Assembly (NCBI GenBank): GCA_001642005.1
Contig: LWCA01000291.1
Location: forward strand, 1 to 33,522
Source: Intoshia linei
Taxonomy: Eukaryota; Orthonectida; Rhopaluridae
Length of the DNA stretch: 33,522 bases
Reading direction: 5' to 3'
Within the stretch, counting starts at the first letter, position 1; every line of letters begins with the position of its first letter. Under the pieces are notes generated by a model. It was not told where the DNA came from and searched no databases. It was given only the letters and a program-made list of their open reading frames with translations. The position numbers and the translations under genes are program-made. Positions 10,201 through 20,417 of this stretch are shown here, in pieces.

Positions 10201-11575
10201 CACAAATTGTAGGATAGATTTTAAAATCAAACATTATCATAAATCGTAAATTGGTGTTTACATTTTATTTTTTCTGGAATTTAAGCTATTATTATTTATG
10301 ACAATTTTTACGTTGTACTGTTTTTATTTTATTTAAGATAATACTCATTCACTCTATTAAATTAAAAAAATGGGATGATAAAATTCTTTACACAAATTTT
10401 AACAAAATAAAATTAAGTGGGAATAATTAACTTTAAATTAAAAGGTAATGTAAATAATGGGTCCATGATGAAAAAATTTTGGTAACCGCTCCTTTAAATG
10501 ATTGAAAATAGTGAATAGTATCATTTTAAGTAAGATTTTATTATTGAGTTTATTTTTTGTATAATTAAATAATAAATAAGTCCGCCCTCGACAAAGCTAG
10601 GTGATGTTTGTACCAAGTACATAACAGTCAACCTAGTAAATATATAAACCAATCTTTATAATTTTTTACTTTTCAGCCAAATTTGTGCCCTTGTCCAGTA
10701 AACAACATTCAAAAGTATTTAAACTTGATACTGAAATGGAATTTACAGATTTTTCGTCACTTGATAAACGATCTCGACTATCTCTTTTTTTACTAGAAAA
10801 AATTGTTGTTCCCTTATCTTGATTAAAATAATTCACAACCAATTGAGAAGACACCACCGAAGTGTCATTAGATGAGTTAGGGGTATATTCACTTTGTACA
10901 TAAACAATTAATTTGTGCAAAAATTTAGATATGAAACAGGATGTATCACGACTCAATAAAAACAATTTTGTACTGACATTGCGCAGTGATATTTCATCAT
11001 TGTAAAAAAATATAGCACCTAAAATAAATTATAATATAAAGTAACATGCAATTAATTAATGTAATCTCCTCTTTAAAGTTTTTTATTTTTTTCAGGCTAT
11101 TCTAGAGTCTAGACCAGGGTGCACAACCTTTTGAACAGTTCAGCCGCAAAGCTACTTTACTCCTTAATATTACGGCCACACAAAATGTAATTTGACATTG
11201 TTTAAATCCATTTTGAGAAAGTGGGCAAAGTCAAAAATTTCTCACGCCGCACATAAACGCTCTCACGGCCGCAGGTTGTATATTCCTGGTCTAGAGTCTA
11301 GATTATGTTAACACAATTAGTTTGGTAACATCTTTGGATCCCTACTGAAATTCAAAATTTTAAACTGTCGTGAGTCACCATCTGTAGTTATATTTTAAAA
11401 AAATGTTAAAACGAAAAAATGGAGTTGCAAATGAGCTTGAGTAAAACAATCCACACTTAAACTTACCACTAGGAGAAAATATTTTGATGTTATCATCAAT
11501 CGGTGTGATGATGTGACACAGTACATCTGTTGTTTTGTTTGAAACGTTTTTTATTAAGCAAGGTTTTTCTTTAAA
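7248..11575 (-). CDS. ARHGAP35/ARHGAP5-like: p190-type RhoGAP, C-terminal part (pseudoGTPase region, start of GAP domain)
   Basis: Twelve exons, minus strand: 11575-11467, 11018-10670, 9807-9430, 8858-8689, 8650-8533, 8494-8370, 8327-8302, 8265-8230, 8184-7951, 7869-7696, 7659-7416 and 7376-7248. Every junction is GT..AG and phases match, giving one frame of ~697 codons. The 9807-9430 and 8858-8689 exons resemble the second pseudoGTPase domain of p190 (CYMCNENFSSEVVLLP, then DSYIFVYSNDRKASF). A Ser/Lys-rich linker follows. The 7659-7416 exon starts a RhoGAP domain: VPSIIQKCVEYIENNG, then GIYRVSG with the catalytic arginine at 7468-7470. The next exon gives HTVCSVLKKFLTNLNEPIIP. The product should stimulate GTP hydrolysis by Rho at the actin cortex. 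Small introns are 36-81 nt; three larger ones (448, 862, 571 nt) hold transposons. The second half of the GAP domain was not found. Confidence 0.8.
9160..9349. mobile_element. Short non-autonomous hAT-like element (family B) in a RhoGAP intron
   Basis: The ends are related inverted repeats: CAGAGC then CCTACC and CTCGAGACC on the left; GGTCT-like GTCTCGG, GGTAGG and GCACTG on the right. Possible target duplications (CCACACAC/GCACACAT) match only partly. The element sits inside the 571-nt intron between exons 9807-9430 and 8858-8689. A related left end occurs near 14792. Confidence 0.5.
9831..10260 (+). repeat. Modular repeat family A in a RhoGAP intron
   Basis: It begins ACTTATATAA, the shared opening of the family. 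It then holds the GATGTTTTATC..TTCAGAAATTAAATCCTTCAA module and the CCTAGAATTATAAAAATACACAATCTGATA module. Together with the hairpin copy at 10584 it accounts for most of the 862-nt intron 10669-9808. Confidence 0.6.
10584..10638 (-). repeat. Dispersed hairpin element, copy 2
   Basis: Minus-strand stem CTAGGT..CTGTT..TGTAC pairs with GTACA..AACAT..ACCTAG (10597-10636), then CTTTGTCGAGGGC. It lies 31 bases after the splice donor of the RhoGAP exon ending at 10670, in the gene's sense orientation. Confidence 0.65.
11115..11288. mobile_element. Miniature hAT element with 8-bp target duplication
   Basis: It starts CAGGGTGCACAACCT and ends AGGTTGTATATTCCTG, which are inverted repeats with a few changes. 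The flanks are GTCTAGAC (11107-11114) and GTCTAGAG (11289-11296), seven of eight matching. It has no coding frame. It accounts for much of the 448-nt intron between RhoGAP exons 11575-11467 and 11018-10670. Confidence 0.8.
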
Positions 11576-11887
11576 CTAAAATACATAGTTTAATTATATA
11601 TTAATTATAACTAAAAATATATTTTGAGTTAACAATAAATTAACAAATTAATATACATATATAAGGGTGTCCCCAATTACAACATCTAAAAGTATATTTC
11701 AGTATCGTAATTATTGGTGATTTTAAGTGAGTATATCGAATATTAACGCTCAATTTTGCAATTTAACTGGGCGACGAAGGTTCACTTTTTTTAAGAAAAT
11801 TTTGTGAAAAGAAGTTTATTTTTTTAACTAAATGGCAGATATACAAGCGTGCTCTAAGTATATTATAAAAAGGCTTGTATTTATAGC

Positions 11888-12178
11888 GTCTGTATTTTAA
11901 ATAGTTTGTCAGTAAAAATATTAAATTGTCAGTATTTTAGGTGCCAGTATAAATAATTTATTTCAGTATTTAAATTGGAAGGGCAGTAAAAAAAATTATT
12001 TTGTAAGTACTTTAAATAAACAATCAGTATATCCTTGACTATACAGTATACACTGAAAAATATGTAATCGAACACTGACAAAATAATTTTATTACTGACA
12101 TTTTAATATTTATACTGACAATTTTTGTCGAAAATACTGAAAATCTTTTATTAAAATACTGACAAATAAAATACTTCC
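11888..12178. repeat. Palindromic array of phased GTCAGTA / TACTGAC sites
   Basis: The left arm has GTCAGTA-like units starting near 11888, 11908, 11928, 11943, 11962, 11982, 12003 and 12023. The right arm has the reverse complement (TACTGAC-like) near 12051, 12073, 12093, 12113, 12135 and 12157. Spacing is mostly 19-22 bp, about two helical turns. The centre is near 12040. The layout is like the inverted arms of foldback transposons, or an array of protein-binding sites. It falls in the segment that interrupts the left inverted repeat of the larger element. Confidence 0.7.
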
Positions 12179-12649
12179 CATTAAAAAAATGGTAGAATAT
12201 AAATATTTTTTAAATTTTAAACATTAATATTTTTGTTCGTAAATATTTTATTTTACCTTATATTACCTTACCTTACCCATCTGTTTCTTAATTTTTTCCT
12301 AAAGTTTTTTACTGAGTAGATAGGTGAATATGTAATCTAATATTATGTCTTTGTTTTAAATATAAAGTCACTATATTAAATTTATTTTTGCATTTCATAT
12401 GGGTGCTTTTAAAAGTTTATTTTTTATATACATTTATTTTGTATAATTATATTTTAAATATTATAATATTGGATTCAATTCATTGTTTTACACCAACGAT
12501 GAGCAAAATTATTAAAGATATGTACCATTATTTAATTGAAAATTTTCGGTTTATTAATTAAGGGTTTAGTAAAAATAATTTTTAAAAGCATTTATCATTG
12601 GATTATGCAGAAACAAGAAAAATAAAGAATGTGACTTTATTGCTAATTA

Positions 12650-12883
12650 TTGGGATATGTAGATAAAATTCTATTCCTAATTGGTACATCATGTCCGACT
12701 TTCCTAAAAAAATATAAACGTGCTTATAAATGCTTACATCGTCATTGGAACAAAACCACGAAAAAAATAAATTATACTAATCAACTAAGTGAAAGCCCAT
12801 TGGCAAGAGTTACTGAACTAATAGATTATGCCAAAAATGACGAAAAATTTGAAAAGAGTATTACAGAAATTAAGTCTATTTAA
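12650..12883 (+). CDS. Unrecognised basic protein fragment inside the inverted-repeat element
   Basis: The frame of 77 codons has no ATG start (TTG, with an upstream stop) and ends in TAA at 12881-12883. It encodes a basic, mixed-composition peptide: KKYKRAYKCLHRHW near the middle and PLARVTELIDYAKNDEKFEK near the end. This looks less random than the surrounding A/T-rich frames. Short frames upstream (an ATG frame near 12500 and another near 12560) may be broken parts of the same protein. Its position between the inverted ends suggests a transposase remnant or a carried gene, but I recognise no family and no catalytic motif. Confidence 0.35.
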   Translation: MGYVDKILFLIGTSCPTFLKKYKRAYKCLHRHWNKTTKKINYTNQLSESPLARVTELIDYAKNDEKFEKSITEIKSI

Positions 12884-13295
12884 TATAAAATATTAAAAAT
12901 AACAAATTTTCTCTTTTTCATAAATATAGATCTTTGATAACAATAACGATTTTAATATAAATCTACATCTCTATTTACTGAAATTAAGGGTTATAATCAT
13001 TTTTTCTTGTAACTTGTTGAAATATCATTGATTTTCTTATAAAATGATATTCTATTAGTGTATTAATGTATATATATAGTGTATAATGATGATATTATAT
13101 AATACTTATTTATAATATACATAAAATATATTATATATTATATTTTATAATATTAAATATTTTTATAAAATGCAAAAATAAATTTAATTAAGTGACTTTA
13201 TATTTAAAACAAAGAATTATGCTATTCAATAAATTTTCCTAAAAAAAGTGAACCTTCGCGCCAATTAAATTGCAAAATTGTGCACTAATATACTT

Positions 13296-13840
13296 ACTTA
13301 TATAATATGCTATGCAATATTTTTTGTGTGTGTGTTATCGTTTATTTCAATAACTACCAGTCTTAGAATTTTATAAAGTCTACATTTCAATTAGTTTTTC
13401 CGGGGTGTTTTCAAAATAAATTTCAACCTCCCAAGCTCACATCTTACAGGTCACAAACCCCAATTGTCCTTTTTTTTAAAATCAAACGAGTTCGAAAATT
13501 TAAAAAAATATATCTTCAGGGCTAAAACCCCAAATAACCCTAGAATTTAAAAAATTTACAGGTGGTACAGTTGTATTCTGTTAACACACACAAAAAATTT
13601 CAATCTGAATAAGTAACGCCTTCACGGTCAAAAAAACATTTTAATATTCATATATTTTTTATCCGAAATATTTTATTAAAACATAAAATGTGAAATAATT
13701 AACTGTCCGAAAATTAAAAAAAAAGAAAGAATATTCTGATAGAGCGTATTCCATTTGATATAAATACAAAATTTCAACCCCATAAATGTACGCATTCCCG
13801 GTGAAAAATAATTTTATATATATATGAAATATTATTTACT
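13296..13840 (+). repeat. Modular repeat family A, long copy
   Basis: It opens ACTTATATAATATGCTATGC followed by a GT run, then TTAGAATTTTATAAAGTC, a TTTTTCCGGGG block, CAAACCCCAATTGTCC, CCTAGAATTTAAAAAATTTA, CAACACACACAAAAA and ACGCCTTCACGGTC. The first bases overlap the right end of the inverted-repeat element, so the two are abutted or nested. Confidence 0.7.
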
Positions 13841-14082
13841 ATGAAATGTTAATATATATTTTTTAATTACACAATTTCTTTTGATATATGTGGTTGTCAA
13901 CTTTTTAGAACCATAAAGAACGGTATTATAAATTGGTTTATAACGTTCATTTTCTTTGCATCTAAATACATTTTAATATACAGACCTAGTGGATCCAATT
14001 TATGGAATGTCGAATTAGGAAATTCTTTTAACTTCTAGTAAATAATAATGAGCCACATTCATTGGTTACCACTTCAAAAAAC

Positions 14083-14186
14083 AATTTTTTGTAATAAAAA
14101 TGATGATAGCATTGGATCGATTAAAGAATTCAAGAAATTATTAATATAAATAAAAAATTTTGATATAAAAAAAAATCGGCGAATAC
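14083..14186 (-). CDS. Tentative RhoGAP linking exon (second)
   Basis: An acceptor AG (14187-14188) and a GT donor (14082-14081) bound a 104-nt open frame containing FLNSLIDPMLSSFLLQKI. It leaves in phase 0, as the exon starting at 11575 needs. Its entry phase (1) does not fit the exon at 14390-14253, so the join is unproven. Confidence 0.2.
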
Positions 14187-14252
14187 CTAAATTTATTAGT
14201 TTTTTGTCAAGATATAGAAAATAATATTACAATTTTATAATATAAAAATTAC

Positions 14253-14390
14253 TTTTTTTTTGATAAAGAGGCCAGCATATTCGATCGAGTATTTTCAAAG
14301 CACATGTTTTTATACATACATTCGTTAGACGTAAAGAATTTACAAAAAAGAGAAAAAGATTGACCAAATACTTCTTGGTCGATATTGATT
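14253..14390 (-). CDS. Tentative RhoGAP linking exon (first)
   Basis: The acceptor ACATTAG (up to 14391) and donor GTAATT (from 14252) bound an open frame with a balanced composition (NIDQEVFGQSFSLFCKFF, then NMCFENTRSN). It enters in phase 2, exactly matching the donor after 16872. It ends in an A homopolymer and leaves in phase 2. One more A would put it in phase with the exon at 11575. It is either a real exon with another exon between, a homopolymer miscount, or chance. Confidence 0.4.
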
Positions 14391-14791
14391 CTAATGTAAT
14401 TACGTTAATTAATGTAATAAATGTAAAATTTAAAAAGTAAAAATAGTTTTAAAATGGAGTAATATAAAATTATATATTACGTATTCTAATACGGTTGATG
14501 TCAATATTTTTGATGATTTTCGAAATATTTCGAGTAAGGTGTAATTTTACTGTTTTATGTTTGATAGAAAATGCACAGTGTGCACAAGTGAATTTTATTT
14601 ATTATTACTAATTTATTCATTTTTCACATTCTTGATAGATATATTATATATTTACATAATAAAAAATACAATTAAAAAAATGTAAATTTATGTTACATCT
14701 AATTTACTTTGATAAAATGCATGAACCAATACCAACATCAAATCTAACCCACAGAATTAAGATTACTGATCACTAAGTAGTACTTTCTAAG

Positions 14792-14930
14792 CAGAACCGA
14801 ACCTACTAACCTCGAGGTCACCAGAAAACAAAAAATAGGCCAAAATATTTTTGAGAAACGATGTGGTTTTATATGACCCCTAGCCACATATCCAAGGTTC
14901 TTGACTTGATATAGTAAATTTAATACACAA
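14792..14930 (+). repeat. Fragment of the family B element
   Basis: CAGAACC, CCTACTAACCTCGAGG and a later ATGACCCCTAGCC correspond to the left part of the element at 9160-9349. The matching right end is missing, so the copy is truncated. Confidence 0.35.
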
Positions 14931-15268
14931 AATAGTTGATATTCAAGAATAAATTGTTTTAATATTCATTTTGGAAAAATGAGGGACGAAATTTTACCTT
15001 TTTAACAATTTTTAAGATTTTTTTTAAAAAAATAAAAATTCATTTCAAAAAATCAATTAAATTTTCCGAATATTGGTTTACTTTTATAAAAATATTTATC
15101 TTCGTCTCCTTTTTCAATTGAAAGCTAAAAAATGTTCAACCTTGAAGGTTCTATCTATTCTCCAAAACGAAATAGAATGATTGGTACAACTGGTGAAAAG
15201 CTAATGTTTTTATATTATAATTTAAAAAATTTTTATTCCGATAATAATTAAAATATATTTTTATCCTA

Positions 15269-15415
15269 ACTTATATAATATGCTACGCAATTTTTGTTTG
15301 TGTGTGTGTTCCACTTTATTGAAATAACTACGATTATTAGAATTTTATAAAGTCCACATTTCAATTACAGTTTTTTCCGGGACGTATAATATGATTTAAC
15401 GTGAATTTATCGAAA
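15269..15415 (+). repeat. Modular repeat family A, 5' part only
   Basis: It opens ACTTATATAATATGCTACGC with a GT-rich run and continues to ACAGTTTTTTCCGGGACG before the likeness stops. It abuts the Tc1-type remnant, whose left end it may have replaced. Confidence 0.65.
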
Positions 15416-15439
15416 AAAATAAAAGACATTAAAAACAAT

Positions 15440-16147
15440 ATCAAACTTAGAAAAAATGTTTGATTTGATAGTGTAATTGTATGGAGTTATTTTTCGTACT
15501 AAGGGGTTGGAAATTTACAAATTGTTGATAAAAACCAATAAATTCAATTGAACAGGTTAACATTCTCAGTATTAATCTCCAAAGTTCCTCTAAATAATTA
15601 ACTTATCTGACTATGTATTCCAACAAGACGGTGCTTCCTGTCATACAAACAGATTTTGGAAGAAATATTTCCTAAATAATAATATAGAAGTAATGACATG
15701 GCCAGCTCAAAGTCCTGATCCTAACCCAATTGAAACGTTATGGGCAATATTGAAGAGCATTCAGGAAAGGGGTCCTATAAATAAATTTTCATGGAAGAAT
15801 GAAAGTTAATACCTCAAGAAATTACCCAAAATCCTGATTTAAGTATGTTCAAGTGTTCTAGAGATGCTTTTAGAGCAAATGGAGAAAATCAAATCATTAA
15901 ATCATTAACTAAACTTTTCTAACTCAACTTTCACTTTTTTTTCACCATTCCCACAATGTTTTTCATAATTCAAAAATTAACTGTTAACTCAATGTTAAAA
16001 ATAAATGTGACATATAGGGTAAACTTTTTAGCAGTTACATGATGTGTCATCTGTATTATAATACACATGATACTTGATAATTATCAATTAAAATCTTCAT
16101 TAAACAACTTTCATTCATATACTTTCACTATTTTTTGTCGATAACTG
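15440..16147 (+). mobile_element. Decayed Tc1-type transposon
   Basis: The reading frame from 15603 to 15809 encodes VFQQDGASCH and WPAQSPDPNPIETLWAILKS. The second catalytic Asp and the Glu are separated by 34 residues, as in Tc1 (DD34E). Upstream (15460-15600) a frame resembles the WGxxS/F-type segment but holds stops. After a stop at 15807 the reading continues in another frame (ITQNPDLSMFKCSRDAFRA) to TAA near 15921. The right end is TTTTTTGTCGATAACTG (to 16147) followed by TA. No left end is visible. The copy has several stops and frameshifts and is inactive. Confidence 0.75.
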
Positions 16148-16871
16148 TATTACAGTTCGCGACAACGTAAAGGATTCTCATGTGTTAAACCCAATATTAA
16201 GAAAATCTGTAAGAATCGTCAGGTTCAGTGATATCTTTGATTCAATAAAATAAATATTATTAATTCGATATTGGAAGATAAAAGCTTTCAATTTATAATT
16301 TATTAGAACATTATATCTTTTAAAAATTAAAATTAAAATTAAAAAAAATGCCTACGGCAGAGCTAGCTGCCGTTTACATTAAATACATAACAGTCCAGCT
16401 AGTTATTACTATCAATATGTCAAATGTGATCAATCTTAAATTTTGATAATTATAATAAAGCACAATGTATGCCAGTTCAATGAAATGTTCAGGGTGCCAG
16501 TTAAAATTAGTTTCGACTGTAAAAAAAATTGGAAAGTTCTAATCTAAACAGTACTTTTCAGTAAAGATTTCTATATACTGCATATTATAAATTAAAACAA
16601 ATAATATCAATTACTGAGTACATAACTCATAACTATGTACAAACAGGTACTTTTTACAAAGTAGAACAATATTGCAACAACCCTGAAAATTAATGAAACA
16701 TCACTAAATATACACAAAACTACAGGTTGAAAAAAAGAACAATAGATTAATCTTTACAAAAGTCAAAAACTCAAGTTATCATTGATTATTAACAAGGTAG
16801 CTAATTGATTCATATACCAAACCAATCAATGTATGCATAGCATCAACCCCTAAAAATCTAAAAAAAATTAC
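16148..16871. other. RhoGAP intron sequence with hairpin copy
   Basis: If the two RhoGAP halves form one gene, this belongs to its large intron, which starts at the GTAATT donor after 16872. Apart from the hairpin copy I see no coding exon. The sequence is A/T-rich. Confidence 0.45.
16350..16404 (-). repeat. Dispersed hairpin element, copy 3
   Basis: The minus-strand stem is CTAGCT..CTGTT closed by AACGG..AGCTAG (16363-16402), followed by CTCTGCCGTAGGC. The outer stem differs from copies 1 and 2 on both sides (CTAGCT/AGCTAG against CTAGGT/ACCTAG), a compensatory change. Confidence 0.65.
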
Positions 16872-18946
16872 CGATCTTTGTTTTTAGAAAAAATAACATC
16901 TTTGGCCACAGAAAAACTGTCTCTTTTATCATTGAGAATATAAATAATGTCATCAAAAAAACATTCATTAACTGTAAGAATAATTCCATTTGTTTGATCA
17001 AAATATTTATCCTGCATAACCTTTGGCTTAAACGGAGGTCGTTTAATATTGACAGAAATTGGTTTATTGCAATATTTATAATTGTATTGACTGGAAACTG
17101 GACTGGTTTTTAAATTGAATTTAATAATAGTTGCATTATTTTTAAAAAGTTTATCTTGACGCATTCTATCATAGCAAATATTGAGTGTAGACAAGAATAA
17201 TAACCGCGCTGGTTCGGTTCCAATACAAGATATAAATTTTCTAAAGTCAGATTGACCAGAATAAATGGATTTGAAAGCTTGCCAGGAAAGTTTAACGGTT
17301 GACGAGTTTGTTTTTTGGTTTTGACTGTTTTTTATATTCTTAATCATATTTAGTTTGAGAAATAGAATATAGTTTGATCTGATGTTATTACTAGAACGGA
17401 TACGACGAGTGAGATTGTCTGCGTAAGAGTACACAGACAAACCTGAACCAATAGTTTCTTTCATCATGGTATGTAAATTGACGTCAAGATATGAACCGAC
17501 ACGGATTAAGCATTCTTTAATATTGATGTTGAGATGAGAGGAACAGTCAATGGTAGATTCCAGCATTTCAGTGATTTGAGGATGATATTTAGTATTCTGG
17601 AAGTTGGCATTTTTCATTTTATTGTTGATATTTTGGGCAATAGTTTTAAACAAGTTTTTGTATTCTAAAAAGGAAAGCTGGTGTTTCCGTTTATTTCGGT
17701 AATAATTGTTGAGGTAACTGGCGGAATTGCTGTTTTGATAAAATTGTTCTCGGTTGGTTACTTTGTAGTTTGAATCATTTTGATATGGTCTATCATTAGC
17801 AATCATGTCTCGCTTGGTTCCAACCAGAACAAACGGTTTTTTAGTTTCAATGACTTTGTCAATTATTTTTGCTAAAAGAAGACGCTGTTTGTCGTTTTCA
17901 CTGAGAACAGATTGTGAAATGTCATAGAGAATAAAAAAAGCATCCACTTGTAGTCCATCCAATGGAAAGTGTGCTGCCGGGTAATTTTGAGGGTGTGAAA
18001 TTTGATTCCGATTAATATATTGTATTTTTTCAGGTGAATAGAGTAAAATTTGAGTAGAAAACGTCGGATAATCCGTAAGTGGTATCTGCGGAGGAGGAGG
18101 TCTTTGAGGTTTTTCTAGTTTTTGTAATCTATCCGTCCTTTCATATCTATCAGGCTTGTTCGTTTTTCCCTTTTTTGTATACGTGGAATATTTCTCATTC
18201 CTCTTTAAATTAAAACAATAATCATTTTGTTCAATCACATAAACTCTATAATTGTCTGTAAATGTGGTACATGGGGTACAAACACCCCAATACAAGAAAG
18301 TATCGTCGTTTGTTATCCTTTCTCTCTCATAATCCTCATAACCCTGATTAATATTGTAAACCTTGTTATAATTAGATTCAATATTTGTGTATAAAATTTT
18401 TGATATTTTATCCTTTTCTAAATCCATCGTTGAATACGTCAAAGCCCTCGATCTGACATCATCATTAACATCTAATTTAACTTGATTATTCTTGACATGA
18501 TCATTACTTTCACTTTTTGTTAAATGATATTTTTTTGGTTCTAATCCCGAGTGCACGTCGTTCTCTTTTTCGTTAAAAGTTTTTGAATATAATGGAGAAT
18601 ATTTTGTTGAAACTGTATTAATCGTAAAATTAGAATTTGATGGAGCCAAACTGGTATTATCCACAAAAACTGAATGTTTATGTGACGATGATGAATTAGA
18701 AGATTTAGAATATAAAAGACTATTTAATCGATTTTTAAATAATTCCTCTACATCATGTCGAATGTAGTAATGGTCTGCCTCATTTGACACTAACCGATTA
18801 CTGAAGCACGATTTTCCAGAGTTTGGTGGACCAACTACACATATTGTCAACTCCCGCTGTCCAGTTCGAAAATTTGAATTACTAGTTGATTTACGCTTTG
18901 TATTCACAAAAGTAACTTGGTTTAAAGATTTTTTATCACGTTTCAT
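16872..18946 (-). CDS. ARHGAP35/ARHGAP5-like: p190-type RhoGAP, N-terminal exon (GTPase-like and FF domains)
   Basis: The single exon runs from ATG (18946) for 691 codons to a GTAATT splice donor; read through, it stops four codons later. Residues 39-46 are a P-loop (GPPNSGKS). Residues 217-221 are FLYWG, a hallmark of the p190 N-terminal GTPase domain. VDAFFILYDIS follows at about 334-344, then TKRD at about 375 (family TKCD, the NKxD position) and DCSSH at about 466. An FF-like domain with SWQAF lies around 535-595. Compared with vertebrate p190 the GTPase domain has a large Ser/Asn-rich insertion (about 65-205). The family controls Rho signalling, adhesion and cytokinesis at the plasma membrane. 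The C-terminal exons at 7248-11575 are on the same strand and supply the later domains in the expected order, so I infer one gene of about 12 kb. No earlier exon is needed. Confidence 0.85.
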
Positions 18947-19487
18947 TTAAAATTAATGATTGATAATTTCCATCTTTTTTACTACATGTTTTAGATGCCA
19001 TATAGATATAGCACAACTCATTTGTTAAAAATTACTAAATATCAATCGAATTAGTTTCATCAGTTTCCATATAAAGGCTGCAGATGCAAGTTAGTCTCCA
19101 AAAATTAAATTGTTCAATTCTTAAATTTCAAAATTTACGTGTCCAATTTATTCTTCTTATTGTCTTTTCAAAATACTATTTTGTATAAATTTGCTTGTGA
19201 TTTTTGTATTTGAAAATTTTTAGTTTTAAGTTTAGGAATTTGATATTTGTTTTTGTCGTTTTGGGTTAAAATTTTTATGAAAAAATAAATAAACAATTTT
19301 AGATGGAATACAAGTTTTATTTGTTTGTTATATACACTTTTTATATATGAAAACAAGGACTATCCGATCTGTATTTATTTGAAAAGTGTTTTTGTAATCA
19401 CTTTTTGTTTTAATGAGTGGTAAATAAATGTAAATCAATTTGTTGTCTACAAATATTTAATGAGATCATTTCAACTTTATTTCAAAA
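18947..19487. other. Upstream region of the RhoGAP gene
   Basis: No gene was recognised. This should hold the promoter and 5' UTR of the RhoGAP gene, but no clear TATA or initiator element stands out against the A/T-rich background. The minus-strand frame at 19168-19356 is low complexity. Confidence 0.5.
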
Positions 19488-19545
19488 TAGCTTGACTGTT
19501 ATGTACATTATTGTACTTGTAACAGACAGCAGTTAACATTGCTGA
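19488..19545 (+). repeat. Dispersed hairpin element, divergent copy 5
   Basis: It shares TAGCTTGACTGTTATGTAC with the other copies, and CTGTTA pairs with TAACAG across GTAC..GTAC. The 3' part diverges and the outer stem is lost. It lies between genes. Confidence 0.5.
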
Positions 19546-19654
19546 AAGCCGATTTTTTAATTGATTATACACCAGGGTACTCAAAATTTTAAGGATAACA
19601 CCCTTAAATAAAAAATATAATTTAAAATTGAATAGATAATTTTTCGAGTAGTGG

Positions 19655-20230
19655 TAAAAATGTGTGTCTGTTTATATTTATTTGTTTATTTATTTAAGAA
19701 AGTAAGAGGAGTCGTTATTACAAATTACATATTTCTATTACAGTTTTTCCAGAGTGATGTTTTATCGCAAACTTCAATTTCAGAAATTGGGTCCTTCAGG
19801 TTTAAAATTTCAATTGTCATTTTTTTTAAATTAAAACCGATCTATAATTATAAAAAATACACAATATAATAGAAAGTTTAAAATTCGTCAATATTATGAT
19901 AATTTTCATTTTCAAAATCTTATATCTTCACGGTCAAAATCCGAAATTAACTTTTTTTGTAAAAATGAAAAGTCCTACAATTTTATTCAACATAAATTCT
20001 AGAATGATTTATAACTTCATAAGCATTAATATAAATTACAACCCCAAAAAAAATCATTTTCACCGTCAAAAACCTGATTACCTTTTTTTAAAAAATAAAA
20101 ACATAAAATAAATAAATGAAAAAATATTGCGGATGATACAGTTATATCCAGTTAACACACACAAAAAATTTCAATCTGATTAAGTGACGCCTTCATGATA
20201 TTAAAGCACTTTAGTATTCATTTTTTTGTT
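19655..20230 (+). repeat. Modular repeat family A, copy without its start
   Basis: It shows the modules TATTACAGTTTTTCCAGAG, GATGTTTTATCGC, TTCAGAAATTGGGTCCTTCA, CACGGTCAAAA, CCTACAATTTTATTCAACA, TAACACACACAAAAAATTTC and AGTGACGCCTTCA in the same order as other copies. Short open frames in it are not coding. Confidence 0.65.
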
Positions 20231-20417
20231 ATACTTATGTTTCAAAATTGATGTTTTATTGCTGTATTTAATAACGAGATACTACTGTACTGTATTATTA
20301 TATTTTATTAACAGTAAATGTCACCTACAGGTAATCTACAAAAACGGCACACATTTATAATTACGTACTTATCATAATTAATCATAATAATAATTAGGTT
20401 AATCTTATGAAATCTTA

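Larger units (their letters stand above)
11725..13299. mobile_element. Element of ~1.6 kb with long inverted ends
   Basis: Left 11725-11813 and right 13230-13299 are inverted copies sharing CAATTTTGCAATTTAA and CGAAGGTTCACTTTTTTTA. A second inverted pair shares TTTGTTTTAAATATAAAGTCAC and ATTTATTTTTGCATTT (left about 12345-12398, right about 13170-13218). On the right the two blocks are contiguous; on the left they are split by ~530 bp, which suggests one long terminal inverted repeat broken by a later insertion. Target duplications are not evident. The superfamily is not recognised. It lies in the large interval between the two halves of the RhoGAP gene. Confidence 0.65.

Noticed and set aside
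19168-20111. Several short frames on both strands
   Set aside because: A/T-rich background and family A sequence; frames are not shared among copies.
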